DNA of 64,000 nt from contig JADKAE010000002.1 in NCBI GenBank assembly GCA_016715405.1, positions 496,001 through 560,000 on the forward strand, read 5' to 3'. Every line of letters begins with the position of its first letter. The stretch's first letter is position 1. A model generated the notes under the pieces. It was given only the letters and a program-made list of their open reading frames with translations, was not told the DNA's origin and did no database searches. Made by a program: the position numbers and the translations under genes. Positions 50,272 through 61,719 of this stretch are shown one piece after another. This DNA is from Saprospiraceae bacterium (GTDB lineage Bacteria > Bacteroidota > Bacteroidia > Chitinophagales > Saprospiraceae).

Positions 50272-50310
50272 AATTTTTATGCTTTTTTAAACAAATAAAA
50301 TAAATTGTTT

Positions 50311-50318
50311 TATATTTG
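50311..50318 (+). promoter_or_regulatory. Putative -7 box (TATATTTG)
   Basis: Exact TAnnTTTG match 22 bp upstream of the ATG at 50341, in AT-rich sequence. Confidence 0.4.
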
Positions 50319-50340
50319 GTGGTAAATAAAACACTCAGAT

Positions 50341-50754
50341 ATGAACCCAATTGTAAAAAACATCCTGGCCGTGGTTGCCGGCCTAATCGTGGGAAGCATC
50401 GTAAACATGGGCATCATAATGGTTAGCGGTTCTATTATTCCGCCTCCTGCCGGAGCTGATGTCACTACTGCAGAAGGATTAAAAGCAGCCTTGCCTTTAT
50501 TCGAGCCCAAGCATTTTATTATGCCGTTTTTAGCCCATGCCCTCGGCACTTTTGTCGGTGCATTTGTGGCTGCCAAAATCGCGGCAAGCCACCAAATGTA
50601 TTTCGCACTGGGCGTAGCCGCTTTTTTCTTACTAGGGGGCATCGCCAATGTGTTTATGCTGCCCTCTCCCGTCTGGTTTAATGTGCTGGACCTGGTAGCC
50701 GCCTATCTGCCTATGGGCTATTTGGCGGGGAAATTTGCTTTGAATAGGAAGTGA
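50341..50754 (+). CDS. Four-TM integral membrane protein of unknown function
   Basis: 137 aa, intact. Membrane segments near 8-30, 58-80 (FLAHALGTFVGAFVAAKIA), 85-105 (YFALGVAAFFLLGGIANVF) and 112-132. Small-residue-rich helices and a PPPAGAD loop. Type seen widely in Bacteroidota as an uncharacterised membrane protein. Followed by an AACAGAG-type hairpin repeat. Confidence 0.75.
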   Translation: MNPIVKNILAVVAGLIVGSIVNMGIIMVSGSIIPPPAGADVTTAEGLKAALPLFEPKHFIMPFLAHALGTFVGAFVAAKIAASHQMYFALGVAAFFLLGGIANVFMLPSPVWFNVLDLVAAYLPMGYLAGKFALNRK

Positions 50755-50760
50755 AATTCC

Positions 50761-50866
50761 GTTGTCGGTTCTCGGTTCTCGGTTGTCCGTTCTCTGTTCT
50801 CTGTTAAGTTTAATTAGCAAAGATAAAGAACGGAGAACCGACAACCGACAACCGAGAACAGAGAAC
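50761..50866. repeat. AACAGAG-type hairpin repeat, inverted relative to 37204-37362
   Basis: Left arm TTCTCGGTTGTCCG words, spacer AAGTTTAATTAGCAAAGATA, right arm ACCGACAACCGAGAACAGAG. The spacer is the reverse complement of that at 37204-37362. It ends 44 bp before the BNR protein ATG. Confidence 0.88.
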
Positions 50867-50910
50867 AACTTTCCAATATATTCCCTATCTTTTCCCCAAA
50901 AACACGACAA

Positions 50911-53900
50911 ATGCAACGACTGCTTCTCACCACCCTTTTTACCCTGGGCAGCCTGATCGCTGTTTTCGGACAGGGATCCGAGCTTTCCGATTATTTGAAA
51001 CCCGTAAAGTATAGAAATATCGGCCCATTCCGGGGCGGAAGATCCGTGTGCGCCACGGGCGTCATTGGCGACCCACTCACTTATTACATGGGCACCACAG
51101 GCGGCGGCGTATGGAAAACCGAAGACGCCGGCCAGCATTGGAAGAATATTTCGGACGGCTTTTTTGGCACAGGCTCCGTAGGCGCCGTAGCCGTTTCGGC
51201 CAGCGACCCGAATGTGGTGTACGTGGGCATGGGCGAACACGCCCCCCGCGGCGTGATGACTTCTTACGGAGACGGGGTGTATAAATCGACCGACGCAGGT
51301 AAGACCTGGAAGCATGTCGGACTGAAAGAAACGCAACAGATTTCCAGAATAATTATCCATCCGAAAAATCCGGATGTAGTATACGTAGCGGCACAAGGGC
51401 AACTCAACGGAAACAACCCGGACCGGGGCATTTTAAATCGACCGACGGCGGCGCTACCTGGAAAAAGGTGTGGTACGTCAATGATAGCACCGGCTGCGCA
51501 GAATTGTCGATGGACGCTACAGACCCCAATATACTCTATGCAGCTATGTGGGAGCACCAGCGATTGCCCTGGAAGGTGATCAGCGGAGGCCCGGGCAGCG
51601 GCCTGTACAAGTCGATGGACGGCGGCGCCACCTGGAAAGAAATGACGGAGGGATTGCCCAAAGAAAAAGGCAAAATGGCCATTGCTGTATGTCCATCTAA
51701 TTCAGAGAAAGTCTATGCCTTAATTGAAAGCGATTCTGAACAAGCAAAAGGAGGACTATTCGTTTCCCACAATGCCGGCAAATCCTGGAGCCGGATCAGT
51801 TCAGACAACCGCCTGATACAACGCGCCTGGTATTACATCGAAGTATTCGCGGACCCGAAAGACGAAAATACCGTTTACGTGCTCAGCGCACCCGCCCTGC
51901 GATCGATAGACGGCGGAAAAACCTGGGAAAATATTGATGGAACCCACGGAGATTACCACGACCTCTGGATCAATCCCAACAACCCCAAAAATTTGTGCAT
52001 CTCGAACGACGGCGGCGCAGCCATCAGCTTCAACCACGGAGCATCCTGGTCTACTCAGGACAATATGCCCACCGGGCAATTTTACCGCATCAACGTAGAT
52101 AATGGATTCCCCTACCGCATATACGGCGGCCAACAAGATAATACCTCTGTTTCTATTGCCTCTATGGAGTTGGGTTCTTATAGTATTAGCAGCAGCAGTT
52201 GGACCGCCTCGGCAGGCGGGGAGAGTGCCTTTCTGGCCTTTGACCCCAATAATCCTCGATATGTGCTGGGAGGCAGCTATCTGGGCACCATTGAGGTGAT
52301 GGATATGAAAGCCGCTACGGGCACCAACATTATGGCTGCCCCGATACAGTATCTCGGCAGGGATGCCAGCGATATGAAATACCGCTTCAACTGGAACGCT
52401 CCCATCATCTGGTCAAAACACGAACCCGGTACCTATTATCACGGCGCTCAGGTAATGTTGCGCACCAGAGACATGGGCAAAACCTGGGAAGAAGCATCCC
52501 CCGATCTCACTCGAAATGAAAAAGAAAAACAAGGCAAAGGCGGCGGCCCCTATACCAACGAAGCCGTAGGCGCAGAGAATTACGGCACCATCAGCTATAT
52601 CATGGAATCCCCCCACGAAAAAGGCGTCATTTGGGTGGGCTCGGATGATGGATACGTACACCTGACCAGAGACGGCGGAAATTCCTGGACAAATGTGACG
52701 CCGAAGACCCTGCAGGAATGCCTTGTCAACGCCATCGAGGTCTCACCCCATGCCCCCGGCACTGCCTATATTGCCACCACGCGGTACAAATTTAACGACC
52801 ATACGCCCAAACTGATGAAAACCACGGATTATGGAAAAACGTGGACGGACATCACGGGCAATATTCCCTATGGCGCTTATACTCGGGTAATCAGGGAAGA
52901 CAACGTGCGCAAAGACCTCCTTTTTGCCGGCACGGAGACGGGGCTTTACCTATCCTGGAATGGAGGAAAAACTGGGAGAAATTCAATTTAAATCTGCCCG
53001 TGACGCCTATTCAGGATTTAATGATCAAACACGACGATTTGATCGTGGCCACCTCGGGAAGAGCCTTTTGGATACTGGACGATATGGGCCTCATCCGGCA
53101 GTATAAAACAGCAAAGGATCAGGCGATACTCTACAAGCCGGAAGCGGCCATGCTGTCCAACCACGGCAGCGAATTAAACGGCAACGACGACGAATTTGAA
53201 GGCGCCAACCCGCTGCAAGGTGTGAATCCCGCCAACGGCGTTGTGATTTATTACCATTTGCCCGAAGCCCTGGATTCGACGGATATTGAAATCACGATTA
53301 CCGATAAAAACGGCAATCTGGTGAGGCGCCTGAGTTCAAAAGCCGACCCTGCCTTTCAGTCGTATGCCGGCGGTCCCCGCGCAGAGCCTACGATAGCCAA
53401 AAAGAAAGGACTAAACCGGTTTGTATGGAATATGCGTTACCCCATGCTCAAAGGCGCTCCTTTAGCCTATATCGAGGGCAGCTTCCAGGGCCACAAAGCC
53501 TCCCCCGGGGAATACACGCTGCAACTAAAAGTGGGCGCGCAGGAATTAAAGACCACCTTTACGATACTCGAAAATCCGATGTACGGTATCCGCGCAGAAG
53601 ATTACGCCAACTACCACCAATTTATGACGACCGCCGAACAGGAGTTTAACGCCATGCACCAGATGGTGAACGACCTGCTGAAATTGCAAACGCAATTAAG
53701 CGCCGTTATCACCGGTATTGAAGGCGACAAACACCAGGCCTTGAAAAAAGAAGCCCAGGAGCTGGTCAAAAAAATGAAAACCTGGGACGAAGAGATGATT
53801 CAGCGCAAATCCAAAGCCTACGACGACGTGGAAAATTTCCCCAATAAATTTACGGCGAATTATCTTTTCGCAATCAACCACGCAGAAAGCGGCATACCCA

Positions 53901-54055
53901 TTGTCAACCAACCCACCCGGGATAGAATTGCCGAACTGGATGTAACCTGGAAAAAATTAAAACAGGAAGGAGAGGCTATGTTGAATACGGCCGTCCCAGC
54001 CCTGAATAAAAAATTGTGGGATGCGGGCATTGGAGCATTGTGGCTGGGGAAATAG
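50911..54055 (+). CDS. Secreted BNR/Asp-box (sortilin VPS10-like) beta-propeller protein (two frameshifts)
   Basis: ATG at 50911; signal peptide ending AVFGQ. Repeated Asp-box motifs (KSTDAGKTW, KSMDGGATW, RSIDGGKTW, LTRDGGNSW, KTTDYGKTW) mark a large beta-propeller in residues ~30-690. The C-terminal ~350 aa add a beta-sandwich (IEITITDKNGNLVRRLSS) and a helical segment (LLKLQTQLSAVITGI). A T is missing near 51431 and an A near 52969; repaired length is 1048 aa. This family is often annotated as glycosyl hydrolase-like, but no catalytic proof is visible. Probably periplasmic, carbohydrate or protein binding. Confidence 0.8.
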
Positions 54056-54139
54056 ACTATTTGGGTTTATGGGTTTATTAGTTTATGGGTTTATATATTT
54101 GCCTTCCATAAACCCATAAACCCATAAACCTATAAAACC
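54056..54139. repeat. GGGTTTAT / ATAAACCC hairpin repeat upstream of paaZ
   Basis: The left arm is four GGGTTTAT octads, the right arm ATAAACCC octads, with a loop ATATTTGCCTTCC. It fills the whole gap and ends 8 bp before the paaZ ATG. Confidence 0.9.
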
Positions 54140-54146
54140 GAAGTAC

Positions 54147-56195
54147 ATGAACCTACATAACTATATCACCGGCCGGTGGACGCCCCACGAGGGCGAAGGA
54201 ATCCTCCAATACAACGCTATTACCGGCGAACGCATAGGCACTTGCGGCAGCGAAGGCATCGACTATGCGGCAGTGTTGGATTACGGTCGCCGCGTGGGGG
54301 GGCCGGCGTTGCGTAAAATGACCTTTCAGGAGCGCGGGCGCATGCTCAAAGCCCTGGCGCTTCACCTCAACGAGATCAAAGACAAATACTACAAAATCAG
54401 CTATTGGACCGGCGCCACCAAAGCCGATAGCTGGATAGATATTGACGGCGGCATTGGCACCTTATTTGCTTACGCGAGCCTGCGCCGCAAATTTCCCGAC
54501 AGCCCTTTTTGTGTAGACGGCGAAACCGTTAAACTCTCCAAAGAAGGCACGTTTATCGGCCACCACATCATGGTGCCCAAACACGGCGTAGCTATACACA
54601 TCAACGCATTCAACTTCCCCATTTGGGGTATGCTCGAAAAGTTGTCGGTGAATCTTTTTGCGGGCGTGCCTGCAGTGGTAAAACCCTCCGAGATCACCTC
54701 CTACCTCGCCGAAGCTATGGTGCGCGACATCATCGCTTCGGGCATCATTCCCGAGGGCGCCCTGCAGCTCATCAACGGGTCGGGTATCGGCATTCTCGAT
54801 CCGGTGACTTCGCAGGATGTGGTTACCTTGACCGGCTCTGCATCCACTGGGCGTCTGCTCAAAGCCCTTCCTCAGATCATCGAAAATGCGGTGCCTTTCA
54901 ATATGGAGGCCGACAGCCTCAACGCCGCCATACTCGGCGAAGACGCCGTGCCCGGCACTCCCGAATTTGACCTGTTTATCAAGGAAGTCCGCCGCGAGAT
55001 GACCGCCAAAACGGGACAAAAATGCACCGCTATCCGCCGCATTTTTGTACCCAGAAGCCTGGTTGAAGACGTGCAAATAGCCCTCAGCAAAGAACTGGCC
55101 AAGACTACCCTGGGCGACCCGCAGGCGGAAGGCGTGCGCATGGGCGCACTGGTGAGCAAAGGCCAGCAGGAAGAGGTGCGCCGGCGCCTCGAAGAGCTTA
55201 CCCGCAGCTCACGGGTCGTGTACGGCGATATCGAGCAATACGAGGTGGTGGGAGCCCAAAAAGACAAAGGCGCCTTTTTTCCGCCCGTGCTGCTGCGCAA
55301 CGACGATCCCTTCCTTAATCAGGACACGCACCACATAGAAGCCTTCGGCCCCATCAGTACGATCATGCCTTACCACGACCTCGACGACGCCATTGCCCTG
55401 GCCAACATGGGCAAGGGTTCGCTGGTGAGTACCATCTGCACTTACGACCATCGCATCGGCCGCGACTACGTGATGGGGGCAGCGGCTTACCACGGCCGTA
55501 TCCTGGTACTCAACCGCGACAGCGGGCGCGAAAGCACCGGCCACGGCTCGCCCATGCCTCTGCTGGTGCACGGCGGCCCGGGTCGCGCGGGCGGCGGCGA
55601 AGAGATGGGGGGCATTCGCGGCGTGAAACACTACCTGCAGCGCACCGCCATCCAGGGCCACCCCACCGATATCGGCGCCATCACCGGCGTGTACCAATAC
55701 GGGGGCAAACAAATAGAGAAAGACGTGCACCCTTTCCGAAAGCACTTCGAAGACCTCGAAATCGGCGAAACCTTGTGGACACACAAGCATACCGTCACCG
55801 AAGCCGACATTGCCAATTTTGCCAACGTGAGCGGCGACAACTTCTACGCCCACGTCGATGCCACCTCGCTCGAAGGCACGCCCTTTGAGCGCCGCGTAGC
55901 ACACGGCTACTGGGTACTATCGAAAGCCGCCGGCATGTTTGTAGAACCCCGCAAAGGCCCTGTGATGCTCAACTACGGACTGGAAGAATGCCGCTTCACC
56001 AAACCCGTTTATCCCGGCATGACGATCGGCGTGCGGCTCACCGTAAAAGAAAAAATAGCCCAGGAAAAACGCGACGAAAACGACGTGCCCAAAGGCATCG
56101 TCAAGTGGCTGGTGGATGTATACGACGAAACGGGGGAGACGGTGGCGATTGCTACTATTTTAACAATGGTGCGGAAGGTTTCCCCAACCCCATAA
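54147..56195 (+). CDS. paaZ: PaaZ: oxepin-CoA hydrolase / 3-oxo-5,6-dehydrosuberyl-CoA semialdehyde dehydrogenase
   Basis: 682 aa, the full PaaZ length, intact. Residues 1-520 are an aldehyde dehydrogenase domain with Glu in FNMEADSLN and catalytic Cys in TGQKCTAIRRIF. Residues ~535-682 are an R-hydratase/MaoC-like domain (FANVSGDNFYAHVD, RRVAHGYWVLS). PaaZ opens the oxepin ring of activated phenylacetate and oxidises the aldehyde. paaY at 48666 belongs to the same pathway, but the ring-epoxidase and ligase genes are not in the window. The 3' end overlaps the convergent DUF5682 gene by 36 bp. Confidence 0.93.
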   Translation: MNLHNYITGRWTPHEGEGILQYNAITGERIGTCGSEGIDYAAVLDYGRRVGGPALRKMTFQERGRMLKALALHLNEIKDKYYKISYWTGATKADSWIDIDGGIGTLFAYASLRRKFPDSPFCVDGETVKLSKEGTFIGHHIMVPKHGVAIHINAFNFPIWGMLEKLSVNLFAGVPAVVKPSEITSYLAEAMVRDIIASGIIPEGALQLINGSGIGILDPVTSQDVVTLTGSASTGRLLKALPQIIENAVPFNMEADSLNAAILGEDAVPGTPEFDLFIKEVRREMTAKTGQKCTAIRRIFVPRSLVEDVQIALSKELAKTTLGDPQAEGVRMGALVSKGQQEEVRRRLEELTRSSRVVYGDIEQYEVVGAQKDKGAFFPPVLLRNDDPFLNQDTHHIEAFGPISTIMPYHDLDDAIALANMGKGSLVSTICTYDHRIGRDYVMGAAAYHGRILVLNRDSGRESTGHGSPMPLLVHGGPGRAGGGEEMGGIRGVKHYLQRTAIQGHPTDIGAITGVYQYGGKQIEKDVHPFRKHFEDLEIGETLWTHKHTVTEADIANFANVSGDNFYAHVDATSLEGTPFERRVAHGYWVLSKAAGMFVEPRKGPVMLNYGLEECRFTKPVYPGMTIGVRLTVKEKIAQEKRDENDVPKGIVKWLVDVYDETGETVAIATILTMVRKVSPTP

Positions 56196-58442
56196 GTTCC
56201 TTACCGCAATCAACACCTGCTCCAGTCGGTCTTCATCCATTGCCAGTGCTGAAGCAGCAGTTGCCTGGGCCGATACCCCGTGCTGCGCCAGGTGCAGCAT
56301 CTTCTGCCGCTCAGGCGGGGAGAAGTTCGAAAATGTGCGCCGGAGGAGCGGCAAGATCTCGCTGAATATTTCCAAAGGCAGCTCGCGGAGCCAATCGTCG
56401 AGCAGTTGCCACAGCCCGGGGTGGTGTAGCAATAGCAGTCCGCTGCCGTTTAAAAATCCTTCTATCCAGTAAGCCACATATAAGGCCGACTGCCCCGAAG
56501 ACAGGGCAAAATGCAGGCGCCGGCTGGTGTGATCGAGCGCCCATACGCCCTTGTCGAAAAGCAAACGCGTAGCAAAACCCTGTAGCAAAGGATGCGCTCC
56601 CGGCAGCAAGGCTACCTGCTGCAAAGCCGTTTGCCAGTAACCGGTGTGCTCGTCGTGGTGCAATACGCCGATGGCGTGGTTGACGGCCAGAAAAACGCGG
56701 AAATAATCGCGGGCTACCTCTTCTTCTATTTGGCTGCAAATGGCCGGCAGGCCCAGACAAGCCCTCGGGATGAGTTCGTCGCTGAGCAGCCGCATCGCCG
56801 ACACATCGGTGCGGCGGGCGTCGCCGTATTGGATTACGCTGACCAGCGTGGGCAGGCTTTCCAGCAAGTAGTACACATCGCGGGTAAGCGCCGCCAGCCC
56901 CTGCATGCGGTTGATGAGCGGATCGATGATCTCGGGGAGGTCGGCGCGCAGGGCGTCGCGCACCAGCCGGGTGGCTTCGGGGAGGTGTATCGGCGCTTCG
57001 GCCTGGTACAACAAATGCGCCTGGGCAGCCGCGTAAATCGTATTACCCCACATCCCGGCTTCGATGAGTTGAATAGCAAAATCGGGCCGCCAGCGCAGTT
57101 TCCAGAATTCTTTAAAACTACCCAGGGCCGTGTCGGGGCTTTCCTGCAGATCGCCCCAGTCGATGCCCAACAAGAGCAGCCGGTGCAATATTTTGCTTTT
57201 CAGCAAATCGGTTTCTTCGCGCAAATCTATGCCACCCTGGGGGTTCGAGGCGGTGGCTTTGAGCCATTGCACGTCGGTGTCGCCCCAGTATTTGGCAAGG
57301 CGGGCGGTTTTGAGTTGCTGCTCGAGGTCGCGCTGCAAGGGTATGGCCGGTACTTCGGGCGGAATATGGCCTACTTTTTTGCCCACCACCAGGGCTTGCC
57401 GGATAAGTTCGAGGGGGGCGTCGTTGCCGCCGCAAAAGACGGCAAGCGCCGCTTCTTCAAGTTCGGCCAGGCCGGGAAGGGCCAGTCCGCGCATGGCAGC
57501 CAGCGATTGCGCCAGTTGCACGGCGTCGAGGGCGTGGGCAGGCGAGGCGTCGAGGCCTTCGCGGCGCATCAGCGAGCCTACCCGGGTCATCCATTGGATT
57601 ACGGCGTCGCGGTGGTGGTCGAAGATCAATTCGTACCAGGCGGGCGAGGTGATGCCGGCGCCGTAGCCGCTTTGCAAGGCCAGGCGATCGTAACTCCAGG
57701 GTATCCAGGCGACGTTGACTTTTACCTTGGGCAATCCTTTTAGCAATGCGTTATCGGCGGAGGATTTGTAGCTCGCCACGTCTTCCAGCACGGGGCCGTG
57801 CCAGGCGCCGCATACCACGGCAATCCGGCTAAATCCGTCGGACATAGCCTGGCGTATAACCTTGCGCATATACGCTTCGCGCAACAGGTGATGGGGGTGG
57901 TCGAGCGAACCTACGGCTTCGCGCAGGGCGCGCATCATGACCTGTATGCCTTCAAAAAGGGCGATATCGTCTTGTTGTTGTTCAAATGTGGCTTCCCACC
58001 ACCTTTCGCTATCACTATACCCCGCCAGTGCGGCGAGGTAGCCCAGCGGGTCGGCGGCAATGCGCAGGGTGTCCGCGTCTGCCGTGGGGGATGGCAATAC
58101 CAATTGATTTCCCGATTCGTCGTCGGCCATGGCCAATTGGTGGGTGGCGGGCAGGTCCATGAGCCGCACGGCCGTGCCCCGGCGGTACGCCCACAGCAGC
58201 GCCTGCCATTCGGGTGAAAAGTCGGCAAAGGGAAAATACAGGGCCTGTCTGATCTGGTCGGCATTGTACATCAGCAGGGCCACCGGCGGCGTCAGTGCGA
58301 TATGCGACAACAACTCGCAGGCCGGTTGGGCATCGGCGGGCGCTTCCAGTACCAGGCAATCCGGCTGGTAGTGCTCCAAAGCGTGCAGGAGTCTGCGCGC
58401 AGAGCCGGGGCCGTGGTGTCTGATGCCGAAAATGCGGAGCAT
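56160..58442 (-). CDS. DUF5682 family protein
   Basis: 760 aa from ATG 58442 (MLRIFGIRHHGPGSARRLLH); an upstream in-frame start adds 8 residues. The N-terminal ~270 aa resemble TraB/ChaN-type folds with IRHHGPGS and VVCGAWHGPVLED. The long C-terminal region is helical (LLESLPTLVSVIQYG, LSSGQSALYVAYWIEGFLNG). In other bacteria DUF5682 sits with MoxR AAA ATPase, VWA and SWIM-domain genes; none follows here. Function unknown. Frame intact. The 3' end is antisense to the last 12 codons of paaZ. Confidence 0.82.
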   Translation of the reverse strand: MLRIFGIRHHGPGSARRLLHALEHYQPDCLVLEAPADAQPACELLSHIALTPPVALLMYNADQIRQALYFPFADFSPEWQALLWAYRRGTAVRLMDLPATHQLAMADDESGNQLVLPSPTADADTLRIAADPLGYLAALAGYSDSERWWEATFEQQQDDIALFEGIQVMMRALREAVGSLDHPHHLLREAYMRKVIRQAMSDGFSRIAVVCGAWHGPVLEDVASYKSSADNALLKGLPKVKVNVAWIPWSYDRLALQSGYGAGITSPAWYELIFDHHRDAVIQWMTRVGSLMRREGLDASPAHALDAVQLAQSLAAMRGLALPGLAELEEAALAVFCGGNDAPLELIRQALVVGKKVGHIPPEVPAIPLQRDLEQQLKTARLAKYWGDTDVQWLKATASNPQGGIDLREETDLLKSKILHRLLLLGIDWGDLQESPDTALGSFKEFWKLRWRPDFAIQLIEAGMWGNTIYAAAQAHLLYQAEAPIHLPEATRLVRDALRADLPEIIDPLINRMQGLAALTRDVYYLLESLPTLVSVIQYGDARRTDVSAMRLLSDELIPRACLGLPAICSQIEEEVARDYFRVFLAVNHAIGVLHHDEHTGYWQTALQQVALLPGAHPLLQGFATRLLFDKGVWALDHTSRRLHFALSSGQSALYVAYWIEGFLNGSGLLLLHHPGLWQLLDDWLRELPLEIFSEILPLLRRTFSNFSPPERQKMLHLAQHGVSAQATAASALAMDEDRLEQVLIAVRNLWGWGNLPHHC

Positions 58443-58563
58443 GGAAGCAGTGATGTATTGGGTCAAAGATACGGGAATTATCCCCGGTTCATTTGTTAAT
58501 GCGAGCCCTATTCCTGTATTAATACATGCACAATTTCTATTTCCTCATTGAAAAACCAAAATC

Positions 58564-61500
58564 ATGGTTACCTATTTATTCATTAATGCTTTTAGGCAGG
58601 TAATAAGCGCCGGCAATACCAGATTGCCCGGATATGTACTTGCCATAGCACTGATTTGCCTGGTTCATTTGAGCCTCCAGGCCCAGACAAATGACCCCGA
58701 AGGCCCGCTACCTACTATCGATGTCCGAGATGCGCGATTAAAACAATTAAACAGACTCCAAACCGTACAGCCTAATCAACAAAAGGCGCTTCAGGATTTA
58801 AAAGGCATTATGCCTGATGTACAAATTGAATGGGATCAGTACACCGGCAACGTCAAATCGATGTATAGTACGAAGCGATTTCTTACCAACCCCAGTGTAG
58901 AATCACCGACCTCTGTTGCCCGACAATTTGTACTTTCTAATGAGCGAATATTTGGGTTACAGGAAAAGGACCTCAGCAATTTAAAACAAACCCGTGATGC
59001 GGTGATGAACCGAAGTGGGATACGCCGACTCCTACTACAACAAGAGTACAGGGGTATTCCGGTATATGGCTCCAATTTGCGGGTTAACCTGTCGAAACGG
59101 GGTGAATTAATAAATTGCAGCAGCGATATCATTCCCAACCTCGAAGAAACCATACAAGGAAGGTCTCCCCGCATCCGGTCAGATAGAGCGGTAACGGAAG
59201 CAGCCGCCAGCATAGGAGTTAAGCCTACTTCTCCCCTTCAGCTCAAAAAAGGCCCCGATGGCGCCACCCAGAAATCGGTTTACGACAAGGGATTAGACTT
59301 AGCGGATGACGTGATGGTGCAGCTCTACTATTGGCCGCTTAATCGCACGGAAGTGCGTTTGGTATGGGAGGTATACATGGGCGCCCGCAATTCGGATTAC
59401 ATATACCAGCTATTTGTTGACGCCGAAAACGGACAAGTGATCTACCGCACTTCTATTTCTCATAGTATTATAGCCCCCCCCAACTGGCGAGTTTTACGAG
59501 TGATAGCCCCACACCTATGTCGCCGGGTACAGCTACTCCTGATGGCACACAGCCTGCTGCTGTAGTTAGAAAAGTGGTTACTACCAATGGCGATCCGGTA
59601 GCTTCTCCGTCAGGCTGGATACCTGCTGCCGGCACCACCACAACCGGCAACAACGTCGATGCATTCATAGACGGCAACAACGATGGAACTCCCGATGTGG
59701 CCAGACCGACATCGGCAACACAGAATTTTGACTTTCCCCTCGACTTCACCCAACCTCCTACCAACGCCGACAACCAAAGGTCGGTAGTTGTTAACGCTTT
59801 TTATTGGGCCAACTGGTACCACGACAGGTTGTATGCGTTGGGATTTGACGAAATGGCCGGAAACTTCCAAACCGACAATTTTGGCCGGGGAGGCGTTGGC
59901 AGTGACCCCGTTATTATTCGCAGCCAGAGCGGCGTGAACAATTCAACTTTCGCTACCCCTCCTGATGGCAGCCCAGGAATTTGGCGAGCTTTTATCTTTG
60001 ACGGCCCCAATCCCGACCGCGACGCGGGATTCGACCAGGAAATCGGCCTCCACGAGCTTACCCACGGCCTTTCTAACCGGCTTGCCGGCGGGCTTGCCGC
60101 TTTGCAATCCAGGGCCATGGGCGAAGGGTGGTCCGACTTTTATGCCCTCGCACTATTGGCTGAACCGACCGATAACATCAATGGACATTGGGCTATGGGC
60201 GCCTACTCCGTTTTTGAACTTGCCTTCGCGGATCCAGGCTGGAATGACAATTACTATTTCGGCATACGCCGCTATCCTTATAGCACCGACCTGAACAAAT
60301 CGCCGCTCACTTTTGCCGATACCGACCCTGCTCAATTCAATGCCGATCCTTCCATTCCTACCAGCCCCTGGCTTGTGGGTACAGGCGCCAGTGGCGTACA
60401 CAATGCCGGAGAAATTTGGTGCAATTCCCTCATGGAATGCCGCGCTAACTTGATCAATTTCTACGGATTCGCTACCGGCAATGAGCTGATGTTGCAATTG
60501 GTCACCGACGGTTTGGCGCTATTACCCAATAATACCCCTACCTATATTGTAGCCCGCGACGCTATTCTCCAGGCTGACATGAACGCCACCGGCGGCGCTA
60601 ATCAATGTTTGCTATGGAAAGGCTTCGCCAAACGAGGTCTGGGCCCTGGCGCCCAAGCACTTAACGCTAGTACCTTTTCGGGGGTAGTGGAAGACTTTTA
60701 CACTCCCCTTCAAACACCTACTGCCGTTGTGAGCTCACCGAGTTGTCCGGGTTCTTGCGATGCGAGTATAAATCTCAGCATAACAGGAGGAGAATCGCCC
60801 CTGTCCTATCAATGGAACAACGGCGCGACTACCCAGGATATCAACGGGCTGTGCGCGGGGAATTATACAGTAATTGTCACAGACAAACTGGGCTGTAACG
60901 AAGGCAAATCTTTTACTGTGCCCAATGGCGTGGATATTACTCCACCTGTTATTGCTTGCCCCGCTAATATCACGGTAACCTGCGATACCACTACAACAGG
61001 AACAGGAGTGGCAACCGCTACCGACAATTGCGATCCTAATCCGGATTTGTCCTATACGGACCAGCATATTTCAGGTGATTGTGAATGGGCCTGCGAGCTC
61101 GAAAGAACCTGGAAAGCCACGGACATGTGGGCTAATTCAAGTACCTGCGTACAGAAAATTGAAAAAAATACCCTGCCGCTTATCTTGCAAGCACTCTCTG
61201 CTGACCTCGACGGCGATGGAAATATCGATACCCTTGTCATGGGCACAGCTCAAACAACGCTCACTATTGGGCCGGAGTCAGCCGCCTGTGTATTGGAGTG
61301 GATCCCGGGTAGCAGTGGCTCGCCAACGGCGCTAAAAAGAGGTGCCCAACGAGTCGGTATAGACTGCAAACCGGGTACTAATGCCGTAGATTCCAAGGGA
61401 CGCCTTACGAACCCGCTGCTTGCAGAAGCAATCAAACTTGCTATCATTATTCGCCTGGATCCCACAATTGGCGAAAAACCACTCACCGACTTCGGTTGCA

Positions 61501-61664
61501 CGATCCACCCAGTGGTACTTCAAACGATGCGGGATGTGCCCAAGGTGAAAGATTTTATGCAAGTTGTTCAAATTGCGCTGGGCAATATTGTATTGGTATC
61601 CCATTTACCCAAACTACACGCTGCGCTGAGTTGTATTAACGACTCGCTCGACATTTGCAAGTAA
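58564..61664 (+). CDS. Secreted M36 (fungalysin-like) metallopeptidase with SprB and HYR-like repeats (one frameshift)
   Basis: ATG at 58564; signal segment YVLAIALICLVHLSLQAQ. Residues ~45-300 are an FTP-type propeptide (VARQFVLSNERIFGLQEKDL, YRGIPVYGSNLRVNL). A C8 run that should be C9 near 59475 shifts the frame. The catalytic domain follows with HELTHGLSNR (zinc HExxH) and the third ligand Glu in GEGWSDFYA. Then come an SprB-like repeat (SPSCPGSCDASINLSI) and HYR-like DNCDPNPD. Repaired length is 1033 aa. The C-terminus (AALSCINDSLDICK) lacks the YPNP type A T9SS tail of the metalloprotease at 5269-8127. Likely a secreted protein-degrading enzyme. Confidence 0.85.
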
Positions 61665-61682
61665 GAATTTGTTCAATACGGG

Positions 61683-61712
61683 GCGCCTCACCTCCTGGGT
61701 GGGGCGCTTTTT
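61683..61712 (+). terminator. Rho-independent terminator after the M36 peptidase
   Basis: GCGCCTCACC/GGTGGGGCGC stem (one G-T pair) with a short TCCT-containing loop and a T5 tail, 18 bp after the stop. Confidence 0.85.
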
Positions 61713-61719
61713 ATTGTGC

